NCBI RefSeq assembly: GCF_020184175.1 | Contig: NC_065530.1 | Span: forward strand, 14,485,260-14,549,259 | DNA: 64,000 bases | Direction: 5' to 3' | DNA from: Aphis gossypii | Lineage: Eukaryota; Arthropoda; Insecta; Hemiptera; Aphididae | Shown here: positions 27,901-38,850 of the stretch, one piece after another | How the letters are laid out: every line of letters begins with the position of its first letter | Numbering within the stretch: the stretch's first letter is position 1 | Translations under genes and position numbers: made by a program | The notes under the pieces: generated by a model | Told to the model about the DNA's origin: nothing | The model's input: only the letters and a program-made list of their open reading frames with translations | Databases searched by the model: none

Positions 27901-30900
27901 CTCGCGGAGCCCCTAGGTTAGTCTTACGGAGCCCTCTATGGCTCCACGGAGCACAGTTTGAGAATCGCTGGAATAGTTAATGACGTATACTAATTGGAAG
28001 CAATATTGTGTGTTATAAACGGATAGCAATAAATAAGGAGTAAATAAAAAAAATATTGTAAAGGTATATAAATAATCATTTTAAAAACAAAATTGATTGG
28101 TAGTTGATTTAAAGTTTAGAAATATTTATAAACAAAATAAAATATATCAGAGAGACAATTATTATATGTATTATATAGTGATAAGATGTCTCGTTTGAAT
28201 TTGTTATTTTAATAAATTTGTTTTATATATTTTTTTTTATAGGTTATTAAAACCATGGTGCATATTTCAAGTTTAAAAGTTGTACCATAGATATAAAGTC
28301 TGCACATAAAATCGTGTTATACCTTATATAGAAACTTTAATATATTAAATCCATATTAATGAATCAACGACCATCATAAATAATAATTATTATATTTTCA
28401 AATATTTATTAATACATAAATATTATTTAATATTATTATCTATTTATTATCAGTTTATATTCTGTGATAACCTTGGCGTTTTAATTAAAGTATGTAAGCG
28501 GCGATGTTTTGTAGGTATTTGCTTACTTGCGTAAGATAGTAAAGCATATTATGTTTTCTATTTCTAACGTACCAATTGATCTAGTGAGGCGATATGAAAT
28601 CTGAAAAAGTATTTGAATTTGAAATAAAAACTATTATAGATATATGCAATACACGATATTAAACATTATTCACTTTTTTGATTTTATTCTCCTAAAAAAG
28701 TTATATTAAAAAAGTGGTACCCATACCTATTAACATATGAAGTAGTTACTCTACTTCTTTGTAGATAATTATAAGTGTATGCTTATGGTAAAATTATTAA
28801 TATATCTACTATATTTAAGTATACCGAAATACGCATTTAACGATCAGAACTTAAGTATGTAAAATTCGATCACTTTTATGTAAGTTAAAATATTAGCGAG
28901 TGGGTTTTACCATAGCTGTTAAAATAAAATATTTGGACACCACTGTATATGCCTGTATTCACCCCTCTTAAACAATCCATTTAAATAAATCAAATCCACC
29001 TAAGAAATATATTTGAGTGAAATTACCTGTTATAATAAACTATATAATATCATTACTATCCCATTTGTATACTCTAATAATGTGTCAAAAATTTAAAAAT
29101 TATTTTTGGTGTGCGAACGAAAATTTGCGTCCAATTATACAAAACAAAAATAAAACCTTAAAATAATTGCGTCCATCTCGCTTTCATACTATAAAAAATA
29201 TGAACAATATAATATTTTAACACGAAAAATTGTACTGTGGTAAAAATAAAGTCAACGTTAGATATAAATAACAGTCGACTTATTGTTTTCGTATACGTGG
29301 TGTAAAAAAAAAACAAACTGATCGGATTTCGATTGTTTTAGCCCACATGTATGTACAGGCAATATGCTTATATATTAAATGTACTCTCCAGACGATTAGA
29401 CGATCGTAAACCTATATTGCAGGTATATATATATATATATTATGTACATGCAATTCAATCGTGTGTGGTGTTTGATTTTTTTCGCTTCATGCGCGTACCC
29501 GGGGGACTGCGTGAAAAAATGTGTGAGATTTTTTTTTTTATTATTATTATTATCTATGAACCATCCGTGAGGTCGGTGAGCTGGAAAAAAAAAACTTGCA
29601 AACAAATATGTAGTATTTTTCATAAACTCGAGATCGAGTGATAGCAGACATTTTTCACGCATCCTATATTATACAGTTGAGATATCAACTTTATAGCATG
29701 TACGGGTGTGCAAAACGAATTTCTACGGTTTGTCTGTTTGGACAGGATATTGGTACATTACGCAGGAATGATAAAGTGAACTGAGGATAATAAATCCAAG
29801 ACAATTTATCACGATACAGAACGGATCTAGTAATCATATTATCATAACATATTATTTTATATTAAGATTTAGAAAACCATATTAAATGCATACAAACTAA
29901 TACAATTATTAATTGACTATATTTTTTTGATCTTCAATGCTAATTATTCAAAAAGTATAAATTTGCAACATCATTGATTTGTTGCAGCCTGTTAATTTCC
30001 AATCAAACATTGACTTTAAAAAAATCACTAAAATTAATACGTTTACTATGATAAGATTAGCTAACCGTATTAAGAATATTTAGACTGTCAAAAAAATGAT
30101 ATGCCATCGTTATATGATATAATATAGTGTCGAACTAAAAATACACAGAGAAAATTGGTAGTTGTAATTTGGAGGTAGTGTTGCTAAATTGTAAAAGACG
30201 AAGTAAACAACTTAATTAAAAATATAAAAACATACTCCATTGACTATCTACTTATCATGACTTAACTGGTTAAACTATTGTAGGTAATACTCAATGTAGC
30301 ATGCGAGATAAATAATAAAGTAATACATACATATATCATACAATGACAACAGCGACTTTGTGAAGGATATTTATTGATTTTACATTAACTATATTTGTTT
30401 CTTATAAGTATTGTATATCAATTCATTTTTAGTGAAAATATTCAGTTATTGTTATGTATCACTGTAATAAATAGAAAATTTAATAGTAGACATTTAGACA
30501 GTATAAAATATATCCTTTTTATTTTTAGGGAAGGAAAAAGACATCAATTCGAATCATACGCCTAAGCATTTAAAGATAAACGATTTAATCGATTATCCCT
30601 CTATATTTCAACAATAATAGCGATAAATCGTCGGTTAAATTGTTCTCCTAGCTCAGAAAATCATATTATAAGCCCTTTAATGTTCGTCCAATACCGACGT
30701 TCGTTTGGTACGCGCCACGCCGATATTTTGAAACGATAAAACCTTCTCTCACGATCGTTTCGACTTATTCAAAAATGTGTACCTATTGTATGGCCGACCC
30801 TAGTGTTATGGTTCATAACTCGTGAGTTTATAGCCGACCGAGTCGATTTCTAATAATTATTCGTTTTTTTTTTTAGATTATCCATTAACGGTGTCGGCTT

Positions 30901-30901
30901 G

Positions 30902-30933
<32 letters not shown>

Positions 30934-32194
30934 CTTATGCGACGTCGACGACATCGACGACGGCGAAGAGGAAGACGAAGAAGAAGAAGAAGAAGACGAC
31001 GACGACGGAGAAGAAGACGAACGAGTAACGGCTTTCGATTCCATGTGCTCGGAAGACGCGTCCGCTCATACCGGGACGCCGCGGTGTAGGCGAGTCAAGC
31101 GGCAGCTCCGGCGGCGGCGGCGGCGGTCGGGCACGTTGCACGAGTCGATGCGCCGGAAATTCGACGGCCCCAACCGTCACCCGCACCATCACCACCAACC
31201 GCACGCTTACTACCGCCATCCGCACCACGAGCCGCAGCCTCACCACCGCCTCCAGGGCCAGGCCGCGCGCGTCCGCAGTTTCCACGAGGACGAACTGACC
31301 AGGAATCGGGACGGGCCCGCCTCGTCGTCGGACCTCGGCGGAACGGCGGCGGCGGACAGCGGGCCCAAGATCGTGGGCACGCTGCTCAAACAGGAGTACC
31401 AACGGAAACCCGGGCTGGACGAAGAGATCTGTCTGTTGCCGCCGCCGCCGCGACGACGGCAGCGGCGCGCGCGTTCCCCTTCCAGCTGCGGCGGCGGCGT
31501 GACCTCCGAGGAAGCGGCGGCGGCGTCACCGGCGGCACAGCCGGTGCGAACGACGCCTCCGCCGCCGCAGCCCAAGACGGCCACCGTGGACACGTTGACC
31601 GTGTGGTCGGCCTCGTCCAACAACGCGTCCAAGACGACGACGACGACGTTGGCACCGGCCGTAGGGCAACCGCTGCGCCGGGCCATGACCCAGAAACCCG
31701 TTCGCAAGCAGACGCCCGCGCAGGCGCCGTCGGCCGCGGGCGGCAAACGTCACTCGCCGCTGGTCCGGTACGGGTCGACGCTGGGCCTGCCGTCCCGGAA
31801 CCACCAGGCGGCCGCGCCGCAGCGGTCGAACAACGCGAACCGGTCGAGCGTGATGATCCGCAACTCGTACCGGCACGGTCGCATCATCCGGCTGGAGCAG
31901 AAGGCCACCAAAGTGCTGGGCGTCGTGTTCTTCACGTTCGTGTTCCTGTGGACGCCGTTCTTCGCGCTCAACCTGTTGCCGTCCGTGTGCCCGAACTGCG
32001 AGGCCGACATCAGCAAGGGCCTCATCGACCTGGTCACGTGGCTGGGCTACGCCAGTTCCATGGTCAACCCGGTGTTCTACACCATTTTCAACAAGGTGTT
32101 CCGGCAGGCGTTCAAGCGGGTGCTGATGTGCAAGTACCGCGGCCGCAGCAAGCGACACTCGTGGCCGCCCCCGGCCCCCGCCAGAAAGGTCTGA
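5043..32194 (+). CDS. 5-HT2: 5-HT2-family serotonin receptor, 3' part (join of three exons)
   Basis: This is a class A amine GPCR that is expected to bind serotonin at the plasma membrane and, from family knowledge, to couple through Gq to phospholipase C and calcium. The coding sequence is join(5043..5229, 17195..17753, 30877..32194), giving 687 residues and a stop. Seen directly: TM5 at about 19-45 with S23 (5.43), S26 (5.46), F27 (5.47) and P30 (5.50). TM6 lies at about 594-618 with F603, W607, P609, F610, F611 and N614 (6.55). TM7 lies at about 630-654 with W637 (7.40), Y640 (7.43) and an NPVFY motif at 646-650. The third intracellular loop is about 545 residues, far longer than in vertebrate 5-HT2. 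Exon phases agree at both joins. TM1-TM4 and the start codon are outside the window on the left. Whether the orthologue is insect 5-HT2A or 5-HT2B is not settled; the loop motif at 190-233 reminds me of fly 5-HT2A. Other amine receptors are unlikely given the TM5-TM7 pattern. Confidence 0.92.
7114..7285 (+). pseudogene. Coding-like orphan exon fragment in intron 1
   Basis: A good acceptor (CCATCTTTCAG, ending 7113) is followed by an open frame starting at 7115. Its first half has non-repetitive amino-acid composition (IKDENEMCGALPTQKCISTE), and it then turns into AT-rich low-complexity sequence before TAA at 7283-7285. The N-x-CG spacing faintly recalls papain-family C-termini, which is not enough to assign it. 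It may be a decayed exon or chance. Confidence 0.25.
8939..9068 (-). pseudogene. Candidate reverse-strand terminal exon, unknown protein
   Basis: On the reverse strand the strong acceptor ACTCTCCTACAG is followed by a 130-nt open stretch ending in TAG (plus 8939-8941). It encodes about 42 residues that begin FHYAISARVRHAEKHG and continue with a hydrophobic, membrane-like segment (ILSAITFIIELF). The composition is unlike the low-complexity frames around it. Immediately upstream of the acceptor the frame is closed by TAA, which fits an intron boundary. I do not recognise the family. It may be the last exon of a gene nested in the receptor intron, or a relic. Confidence 0.3.
11733..11832 (-). 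pseudogene. Candidate reverse-strand exon with strong donor, unknown protein
   Basis: A reverse-strand consensus donor (GATTG|GTAAGT; GT at plus 11732-11731) follows two open frames. One begins at an ATG (MSYPFKKISIILRHTKG and onward, 26 residues to the donor, phase 2). The other is fully open from a weaker acceptor near 11833 (SPTVIVNVLSVQEDF and onward, phase 0). Direct splicing to the acceptor at 9068 would create a stop in the ATG frame, and the phase does not fit in the other frame. A missing middle exon or decay would therefore be needed. Confidence 0.22.
12886..12913. repeat. TG dinucleotide microsatellite
   Basis: An almost uninterrupted TG tract of about 12-14 units in intron 1. Confidence 0.9.
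13923..13947. mobile_element. Pogo/Tigger-like terminal inverted repeat, solo end
   Basis: CAGTGGTCGCGCGTTAATCC preceded by TA matches the general pattern of pogo/Tigger element termini (CAGTGGT... GGTTAATCCGA). No matching opposite end was found nearby, so this would be a truncated copy. Confidence 0.35.
17195..17753 (+). CDS. 5-HT2: 5-HT2 receptor exon encoding first half of intracellular loop 3
   Basis: The acceptor is TTTGTGCTTACAG ending at 17194 and the donor is CCCAG|GTCGGT at 17754. The exon completes residue 63 (Asn) and runs to the first two bases of residue 249. The basic start (RRSWRRMLRR, 67-76) matches the membrane-proximal part of insect 5-HT2 loops as I remember them. A segment at residues 190-233, containing DARELWLPDTEPTPS and FGAEMLRLSRGLE, is Trp- and Leu-bearing and looks like a short conserved island in an otherwise disordered loop. 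Between them lie Ser/Asp/Ala-rich sequence and a His/Arg/Asn cluster (HHHRHNHRQ). Base composition is GC-rich and CpG-rich. If the donor were not used, the frame would end 25 bases later at 17776-17778. Confidence 0.9.
17830..17987. mobile_element. Possible degraded inverted-repeat element after exon 2
   Basis: The left end CAGTTGCATAGC, followed by a T/C-rich stretch with about 12 C, and the right end GTTGCGTCACTG are roughly inverted. Both outer flanks read TTGA (17826-17829 and 17988-17991), which would be a 4-bp target duplication. The GC-rich interior near the right end resembles small DNA elements of aphids. The match between the ends is poor. Confidence 0.35.
23325..23410. repeat. Short inverted-repeat element (MITE-like)
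   Basis: Begins AAGTGTCTCGTTTTGG and ends ATATAAGACACTT, so the ends are inverted copies of AAGTGTCT. The left end recurs at 14797-14812. The right end (AGTACTGTRATATAAGACAC) recurs at about 9743-9764. This suggests a dispersed family with partial copies in both introns. Confidence 0.45.
27701..27970. mobile_element. hAT-type MITE, 270 bp
   Basis: Terminal inverted repeats are CAGAGATTCTCAAACT on the left and the complement of CAGCGATTCTCAAACT on the right, extending into GC-richer subterminal repeats with the motif CGGAGCCC. Flanking 8-bp sequences are GAATAATT (27693-27700) and GAATAGTT (27971-27978), a 7/8 match as expected for a hAT target-site duplication. There is no coding capacity, so it would need a transposase in trans. 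Confidence 0.85.
30877..32194 (+). CDS. 5-HT2: 5-HT2 receptor last exon: rest of loop 3, TM6, TM7, C-tail
   Basis: The acceptor is a T-run followed by AG at 30875-30876. The first base completes residue 249 (Arg), and the exon ends at TGA 32192-32194. It opens with LSINGVGL, then ten Asp codons (258-267) and an Asp/Glu-rich stretch to about residue 297. A His/Pro-rich region follows, then long Arg-, Ser-, Ala- and Pro-rich low-complexity sequence. TM6 starts near K594 and TM7 near G630. Position 6.47, usually Cys in amine GPCRs, is Leu606 here. The C-tail is only about 33 residues after the NPVFY tyrosine. C667 is a plausible palmitoylation site. The terminal residues ARKV do not fit the class I PDZ ligand that ends vertebrate 5-HT2A/2C. 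Confidence 0.93.
30902..30931 (+). repeat. (GAC)10 coding triplet repeat
   Basis: Ten perfect GAC triplets encode Asp258-Asp267 in loop 3 of the receptor. Mixed GAC/GAA/GAG/GAT codons extend the acidic tract to about 31023. The uniform codon use points to slippage expansion, so length polymorphism is likely. Confidence 0.95.
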
Positions 32195-32847
32195 ACGCGC
32201 GGGGCCCGACCGTCCGTCCCGCACCGTTCCCGTCGGGCGGTTCCACCGCTCTGGTTCGCACTATATACAACTAGACGACTGGTGCAGGATCGATCCTGCG
32301 CACCGGAATATTGTAATATTTTTTCTCCGACGTCCGAGTCGAATTCCGTAATAATACGCTTTGCGCTTTTCGACCCGAACGGTATTTCAAAACATTTACA
32401 AACGATAATCGAAAATAATCACTCAGATTTATAGTTTGTGAATAATAATTACGAAAATAATACGTTAATGATTATTAATTTATTTGATAATTCGATTGAA
32501 AGATTTAAAAAAAAAAAAAAAAAATTAAAAACATTATTCAAAGGCTGCGCCCGACATACGCCTACGCCAATAGTTTATCATAAAATGTTAAGATAAGTGA
32601 AATAACGAGAACAAAATTAAGATGCTCTTCAATCATACCACGTGCATTATATTAACATATTACTATGTTGTTTTAATTTGGCTCTTACAAAATGTGTTCG
32701 TTTCCGTAATATAACACCTAATTTAAATAATTACTTTGAATAAATTAAACTTAAAACAGCTTGTAAAGTATGAATATTTCAAAGGATAAATTTTAAACTC
32801 TTAATAATTTTCAAAACTACGATGGTCTACTAGTTAGTACAAATAAA
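32195..32847 (+). other. Probable 3' UTR of the 5-HT2 receptor
   Basis: Sequence after the stop stays GC-rich to about 32350, then becomes AT-rich with a run of about 17 A at 32508-32524. Two AATAAA signals lie at 32739-32744 and 32842-32847. The second is followed by a TG-containing stretch that could serve as the downstream element. The true cleavage site cannot be read from the sequence alone. Confidence 0.5.
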
Positions 32848-34189
32848 TTGAGTGTTCTAAAAATATCACTTTAATCTTATTATACGACTACTCGTGGAAA
32901 ATAATCTCTACAGTTCGAAAAAACTATAATATGTGTGGGAGATCAAGCGTTCTACTTTCCATAATATTACATAGTTGTTTATGCACGTGGTCGAATACTT
33001 CTCGTGAAATTTCATTATGGCATAATATTATTATACTTTAAACAGATAGGTAGGTACTTTTTGTTGGTTTTGGTTTTAATAAAACTGTTTTGTTATGTAT
33101 GTGATGGCAGACCGCTTAGTCACGTGATTGTGCAAACGATTTTAAAATTTGAATAATATTTTATTCGCGAAATTTAACATTGCTCTAGCAAATTAATAGG
33201 CTTAAAAAACTAACAAACACGTTAGCACAATATTATAATCGATTGCCGCATTTCATAGAATTTCGTTCAACGACTCGTCCGCAAACTCAGTGTATTGTTA
33301 CTAACTCGTTAGGATCTATTATTATAAGTTATAACATACATTTAATATTTTCACCATTTAATATTTGCGTCATTTTTGAGTTTCCAGAACCGTAACAACA
33401 TTTCAATAAAATTTATGTTTTCAGGCAATTTAAAATCATCATAACTATTACACTTATTTGCACCTACAAAATGGCTGTAACAATAACGTTTAGCTACAAC
33501 AAAATTAGTTAAACACTTTTAACTTAACTAATTTAATTAACTGTTGAAATAGCTTACACATTTCAGTTGATTTAAAAATAATCCATCAAGTTAAAATTAA
33601 ACATTTTTTTATAAATGAATTACTGTATAAACGGTTTTAAATAAAAATAATCTAATACTATAGTGTAACGGTAGCGATAATACAATAATAACATCATTTT
33701 GCTGTTATATTGATTAATAAATAAAATAATAATAAAACTAAACACACGGGTACCAAATACTTTTATGATGAGAATCGACGTATTAAATAAATGAGTAGAG
33801 AGTATTTTCTTTTTAAATTGAATCAGTTTTTTTTTTCTACAATTTCGAACTCGGTTGAGTCGAATGTATTATTTATTTGCAATTAACTTTCAGTAATGAT
33901 TTCATATTCACTTAACTCGAGTTAATGCATTTTTCAACCACCTTTTTTCATTAGCCTTTTTACCTTTGGTTATATTTTAACCATTGATACACATTGTCAA
34001 TGGCCTTAATGAATCCGTTCTCCTCCGACGTAAATATCTAACTAATAAGTAATATTGTATTGATTCGTGATTGTAATATGGTAAAAAAAAAAAAAAAAAC
34101 ATTTATGATATCACGCTTCTGACAGTTTTTAGATTTTCAAATATAATATTATACCTATAAACGATTTTCGTTTTAAATTCCTATGCGTT

Positions 34190-34900
34190 GCTCCGGATCG
34201 TTATAACTTTCGAATACAGTGTTGTTGTTGATGTTCGTTTCGAAATCCGGACCACGCTGCACGGGCGGCCGTGACGAGGGTACACTCGAGGCGCCCGATA
34301 AAACGTATCAATCTCTTTTCACACAATACGGCGGGGGCCGATGTTTGTTTGGAGCGAATAAACCGTTTTAGAATATTCGGGTATTCTTTCGGTGGCGTAA
34401 TAATAATGTAGTCCGTGTAAAAAAAATAAAAAAAAAAAAAAACACATTCCGTTCCGTAATAATATATTACAGTTCTCGCGCGTGTAGAGTAATTAATTGC
34501 GTTTAAAATGATTTATTGCCGAGAAAATGTTTAACCGACACCTGCGAGGGAGAGTGGATTTATAAATCCCGATAATAATGTTGTTATGACGGGCGTAACA
34601 TCCCGACATCGCGGTGTGCAATAACGCGGCGATCGTTTTCGCCGTACGGTATTTTGCGGTTTCTAATAATATAACAATATTATTACTGTGGCATTATCCG
34701 AGGATTTTTATTATTTTCCCCTATCGCCCTTCCGCCACGGCGGTTTTCGCGACAGTGCATTAACGGTGTCATGAACGTTTTCACGCCGGTCGTCTGATTT
34801 TTTTCCTCAACTCCGAACGTCATGCATAATGCATGCTAATGCACTTTTCGATGACGTGACGTCAGTCCGTGTTATTAGTCCAATCGTGTGGATTACGCAC
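34190..34900. promoter_or_regulatory. CpG-rich block with CRE, CCAAT and octamer-like sites
   Basis: About 700 bp, markedly richer in GC and CpG than its surroundings, begins roughly 2 kb after the receptor stop. It holds a perfect cAMP-response element TGACGTCA (34857-34864) just after a half-site TGACGTG (34852-34858). ATGCATAATGCATGCTAATG lies about 25 bp upstream, CCAAT near 34880, and an initiator-like TCAGTC overlaps the CRE. No convincing exon follows. The 120-codon frame from 34888 starts at GTG and is Ile/Leu/Phe-rich, with no motif I recognise. It could be a promoter, enhancer or unannotated first exon. Confidence 0.4.
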
Positions 34901-37900
34901 GGTTTTATGCACCGTTAGGTCCTATCGTCATAATAGTATTATTATTTATTGAAATATTTCGCATACAGCGCGGTGCCTTAATAACAGAAGTTAGAAATGT
35001 TCACCTACAAAGATTTCTACTACAGCTGCGTATTATAGTTACGATTAGAATATTAGTATTTTTCGTACAGGATTTTCACATAATATTGTTGCGATTGAAA
35101 ATTAAATCAAACGTATTCTGGCTCACGTTTGGTACCTACAAGAGCCCACGATTACCCTCTTCGACAATTTATTTTACCGAAATTTCCCGCATTTTTAGAA
35201 TTTATATAATAATCACTTTTAGTTCGCCATTAGTCCGATATCTCAAGTAATTGAATACATATTTTATAAAAAAGAGTTTGCATATTATGTAGGTACTAAT
35301 GCGGTAGTTTACTAGCCCCTATACGATTTAAATACACCATTCAGATATGTAGATACCTACTCATTCTTAATATTTGACACACTTTCTATCTAAAAACGGT
35401 TTTTAATTAAATTTCAGTCTACATGTTAGGATAAGTACGTAACAAATAAAAATCATTCAAAATTTGACAGTTCATTAAATACTTCATTAAATATAAATAA
35501 CATGACAATACAAAAATAATGACAGTAAAGAATATTTAAGCGACAAATATATTGTTTTCAAAAATATTAAATAAGACAAGAACATTCATGTAAAGTATTA
35601 AATAATATTAACTACAATTAATATACATTTAAAAAATTTAGTTATAACTAGAGATTTAAAATAAGCAGTTAGGGAATTGGAATTATGGTATAGATAATAC
35701 GCTATACTAAAAATATTAAAAATCTTAATTTAAATAATCACTATTATTACTATTATTATTATTATTACTGTATTTAAATGTTAATAAATAAAACATTCCT
35801 CAACACTATAATTATACAACTTACGATATATTTTACATTTAATATTATTAAGCCGATTGATCATGACATTACGTTGTGGACATAGGTAAAACATGATATG
35901 GATATAAGTAAGCAAACAGGATCGATTCAAACACGAATCAATAGAAATATGTGTAAAATATATTATAATATATATAATATATATATTAAAGTGTATACCT
36001 ATAAGATAAATAACCAAACGAAGGCGTGACTTCCGTACGTATGTTATTGTGATTTTTTCCTCCCAGGACAACGTGGAGTCTTATCGTCGGTACGAGTAAA
36101 ATGCGATCCTGTCTTGCATGGGTTGCAGCGCGTAACTTCCGCGTGAAAATTACAATAATATTTTCTATTTCCGGTCTGTCGTTTCGTCAAATCGTCACAA
36201 TATTGTAGAAAAAGCATTCTCGTACAATATACTGCATACGTGTATCATATAGTAAAATGATTGATATCCATAAATAATTTGTGCAAAACAAATATAAAAA
36301 TCATAAATTGTTTTTATTTTTGTTAACATATATATATATATTGTGTTATTTTAAATATTCGTTTGGAAACGAATGAACATGTTGTTTTTGTACACTGTAC
36401 AAAATAATTTTAGCATATAGACAATTTGTTGTAAATACTGTGTTATTTTTTTTCTTTAACGAGTATTCGAAAAAATATATTTAGTATAATTATATATTAA
36501 TATATCATGTGGTGTTTACGAAAATAAAATAACCTTTGTATAAGCAAAAAACACATATTATTTTTTACTGTTTGAAAAGCCGCATTCGTTACTTTTGTAT
36601 ATTTTCACAGTATAATATTGTTAAGTCTGACGCCACGGTGTGTACTCAAACGAGTCTTATATGTGTATTAGAATATTAAGTAATATTCGTATAATTTGTA
36701 CACTACATTACGGTTTATATTTATGCCAGTTTGGACCAATTTAAAAAAAAAATTTATAAGGCATATTAGTGTTTAGAGTAAAATATGATAAAAGATTTTA
36801 AAATAGTTATTAGGTACACTAATCGTACATGATCATATCAAAAATAATAAATTAAAATTTTCAGCTACCTCTTTCATCCCACAGAATTAACCCAAAATAC
36901 CCTTTTCTATGTAGGTACAAGAAAAGTCACTTGACTCGAAATATAAATCGAACTTTGCGTTTCTTAAACAGCTTTATTTTTGATATTCAAAACCATTTTT
37001 TTCTTATGTCTGAATTATTAAACTTCATTGTTTTAAGAATCGAATCATTTTTTTGCAATTAAATACAATAGTATAACGTAATATAATTGTACTAATATGA
37101 CCAACATTTGAGTAGGGCGCAAATTCGGAAATTCGACGTACACTAACTTAAATATTATGTTTTAATTGAGTATTATTAATTGGTTTATCGTGAGCATTGT
37201 ATTTTTATTTAATATATCCATTATCGCGGTTTAACTTGAGCAATGTTATTAGTGGTGGAGAAGACAATTGTGTTTAAGGTAAATAAATATCAACAGACTA
37301 AATTTACTTATTAATTTGTAGTATCTGAGTTAAAATTGGTGATATTGATTTATAAATAGTAAAAAATATAATAAACGAATAATTAAATATTAAAAATTAG
37401 CGATTATAAAATACCTATATATATTATTTAATATTATAATATAATATCATCTTTTATAAATAATAATTGGTCCAACAGGTTGTAATTTTCAATATAAATG
37501 TAAATTATACACAAATACATGATATGTTTTAATTTATGTATATGTTTATCGATACCTATAATTTTAATTATGTTTGTGTATATATCGTTTTTTTGTCAAA
37601 ACTATTTATTTAACGGGATCGATTCAATTATTTTCCTTGAAGTATATTTACAATAATTTAATGTATGACGTGATGTGTACTCACTGCAGTTATGTGGTGA
37701 ACGATTTACGAAGCGTAATAATTCTAAAGGTATATTGAAATAAAACATTAAATAAGACACATCCAAAACGTTTAACGTTGTAAAAAATTGTCTTTATGTG
37801 TGTTTCTGAAGAAAAGTATAATGATAATACTTTAATCGTTACCTACCGAACGATGATAATATATTATAAAATACATTTCATATTTTATATAGTTGATTTA

Positions 37901-38850
37901 AGCGAACCGTATTCATAAAACAATATATTATTATTATCGATAAATATAAATATTATAATGATATAAACGTTTATTTTTCCCTTTTACGCTTTCGAATCGA
38001 TGGTACATAAATTTATATATTAATATTTATATTATTGTTGTCGCTCCTTCAGACGAAACGTATCTATTTAGATTAGTTTACGAAACATGTTTTGTCAATA
38101 ATTATTTACGTATAAGATGTGATGAATTAATTTACAATTAAATAAACGTCAGAATAATATATTTGTCTGTTTTTTTATATTTTTCCTACCCCTTTCTCCC
38201 CTTTCTCTTCACAGTATTTTATTATATAACCTCGGTTCAATGTGCGCGATATTATTAAACAGGTAACTGCAACGATGCGATAAAATTGCGTTCCACAAAA
38301 CGAATAATTTTCGTTTTAATACGATTATTAAAGTCAAAAAGTTTCGTACGCTTTCATTATACAATATATTATTATCTCCACTATAGACGCGTACCTACTT
38401 TTTTTTTTAATTAAAAAATAGTTAACTAAAACATAATATATATATATAGGTAAATGCACATCACATTATAGTCATCAAAAATAACAATTCATTAGCAAAA
38501 TTAAATTTTCATTTCAGTTACGTTGTCGAGTTGTTCAAACCAATGTAAGAGTAACCAAAAATAAAAATACCTGAGATGCGCATATTATGTATAACGATAT
38601 ATTAATTATTTTGGTTAGAACTTTTGATACAAATAATATTTACGATGAAAGTACACAACATAACTTTTCTAATTCACTCGAGTTTATTATGATGATATTT
38701 ATTATGTACTTGTGTACTACATTCGTAGTAATTATACGATATATATTATTATAATCAGACGCACTATACTACTCTGGACTACTGCTGTGTCTGGACGCTG
38801 CAGGGAAAACGCACCTTAATAATTTTAAATATCGATATCGATGTTTGTAT

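Larger units (their letters stand above)
17754..30876 (+). other. Intron 2 of the 5-HT2 gene (about 13 kb)
   Basis: GT-AG intron in phase 2, joining CCCAG to ATTATCC. It is AT-rich throughout. It contains a possible short inverted-repeat element directly after exon 2 (17830-17987), a small repeat at 23325-23410, and a clear hAT-type MITE at 27701-27970. A 24-T run lies near 26488-26511 and a TA tract near 29425-29440. The patch at 20694-20755 is CpG-rich for its surroundings. Frames such as 18354-18719 are Phe/Tyr-rich translations of AT-rich DNA. No nested gene was recognised. Confidence 0.85.

Noticed and set aside
30523..30600. Polypyrimidine tract plus AG at about 30529 as an alternative exon 3 acceptor
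   Set aside because: The sequence after it has early stops in the needed frame, while the acceptor at 30876 restores phase exactly.
31526..32224. Reverse-strand open frames under exon 3 (up to 232 codons)
   Set aside because: They are antisense to GC-rich receptor coding sequence, which lacks AT-rich stop codons. They are Arg/Pro/Gly-rich and match no family.
31603..32274. Forward frame of 223 codons overlapping exon 3 in another phase
   Set aside because: Out of phase with the receptor. The TM6/TM7 motifs and both splice phases fix the true frame.
34888..35250. 120-codon forward frame after the CpG block
   Set aside because: Starts at GTG, is Ile/Leu/Phe/Arg-rich and has no recognised motif. 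It is kept only as context for the possible promoter.
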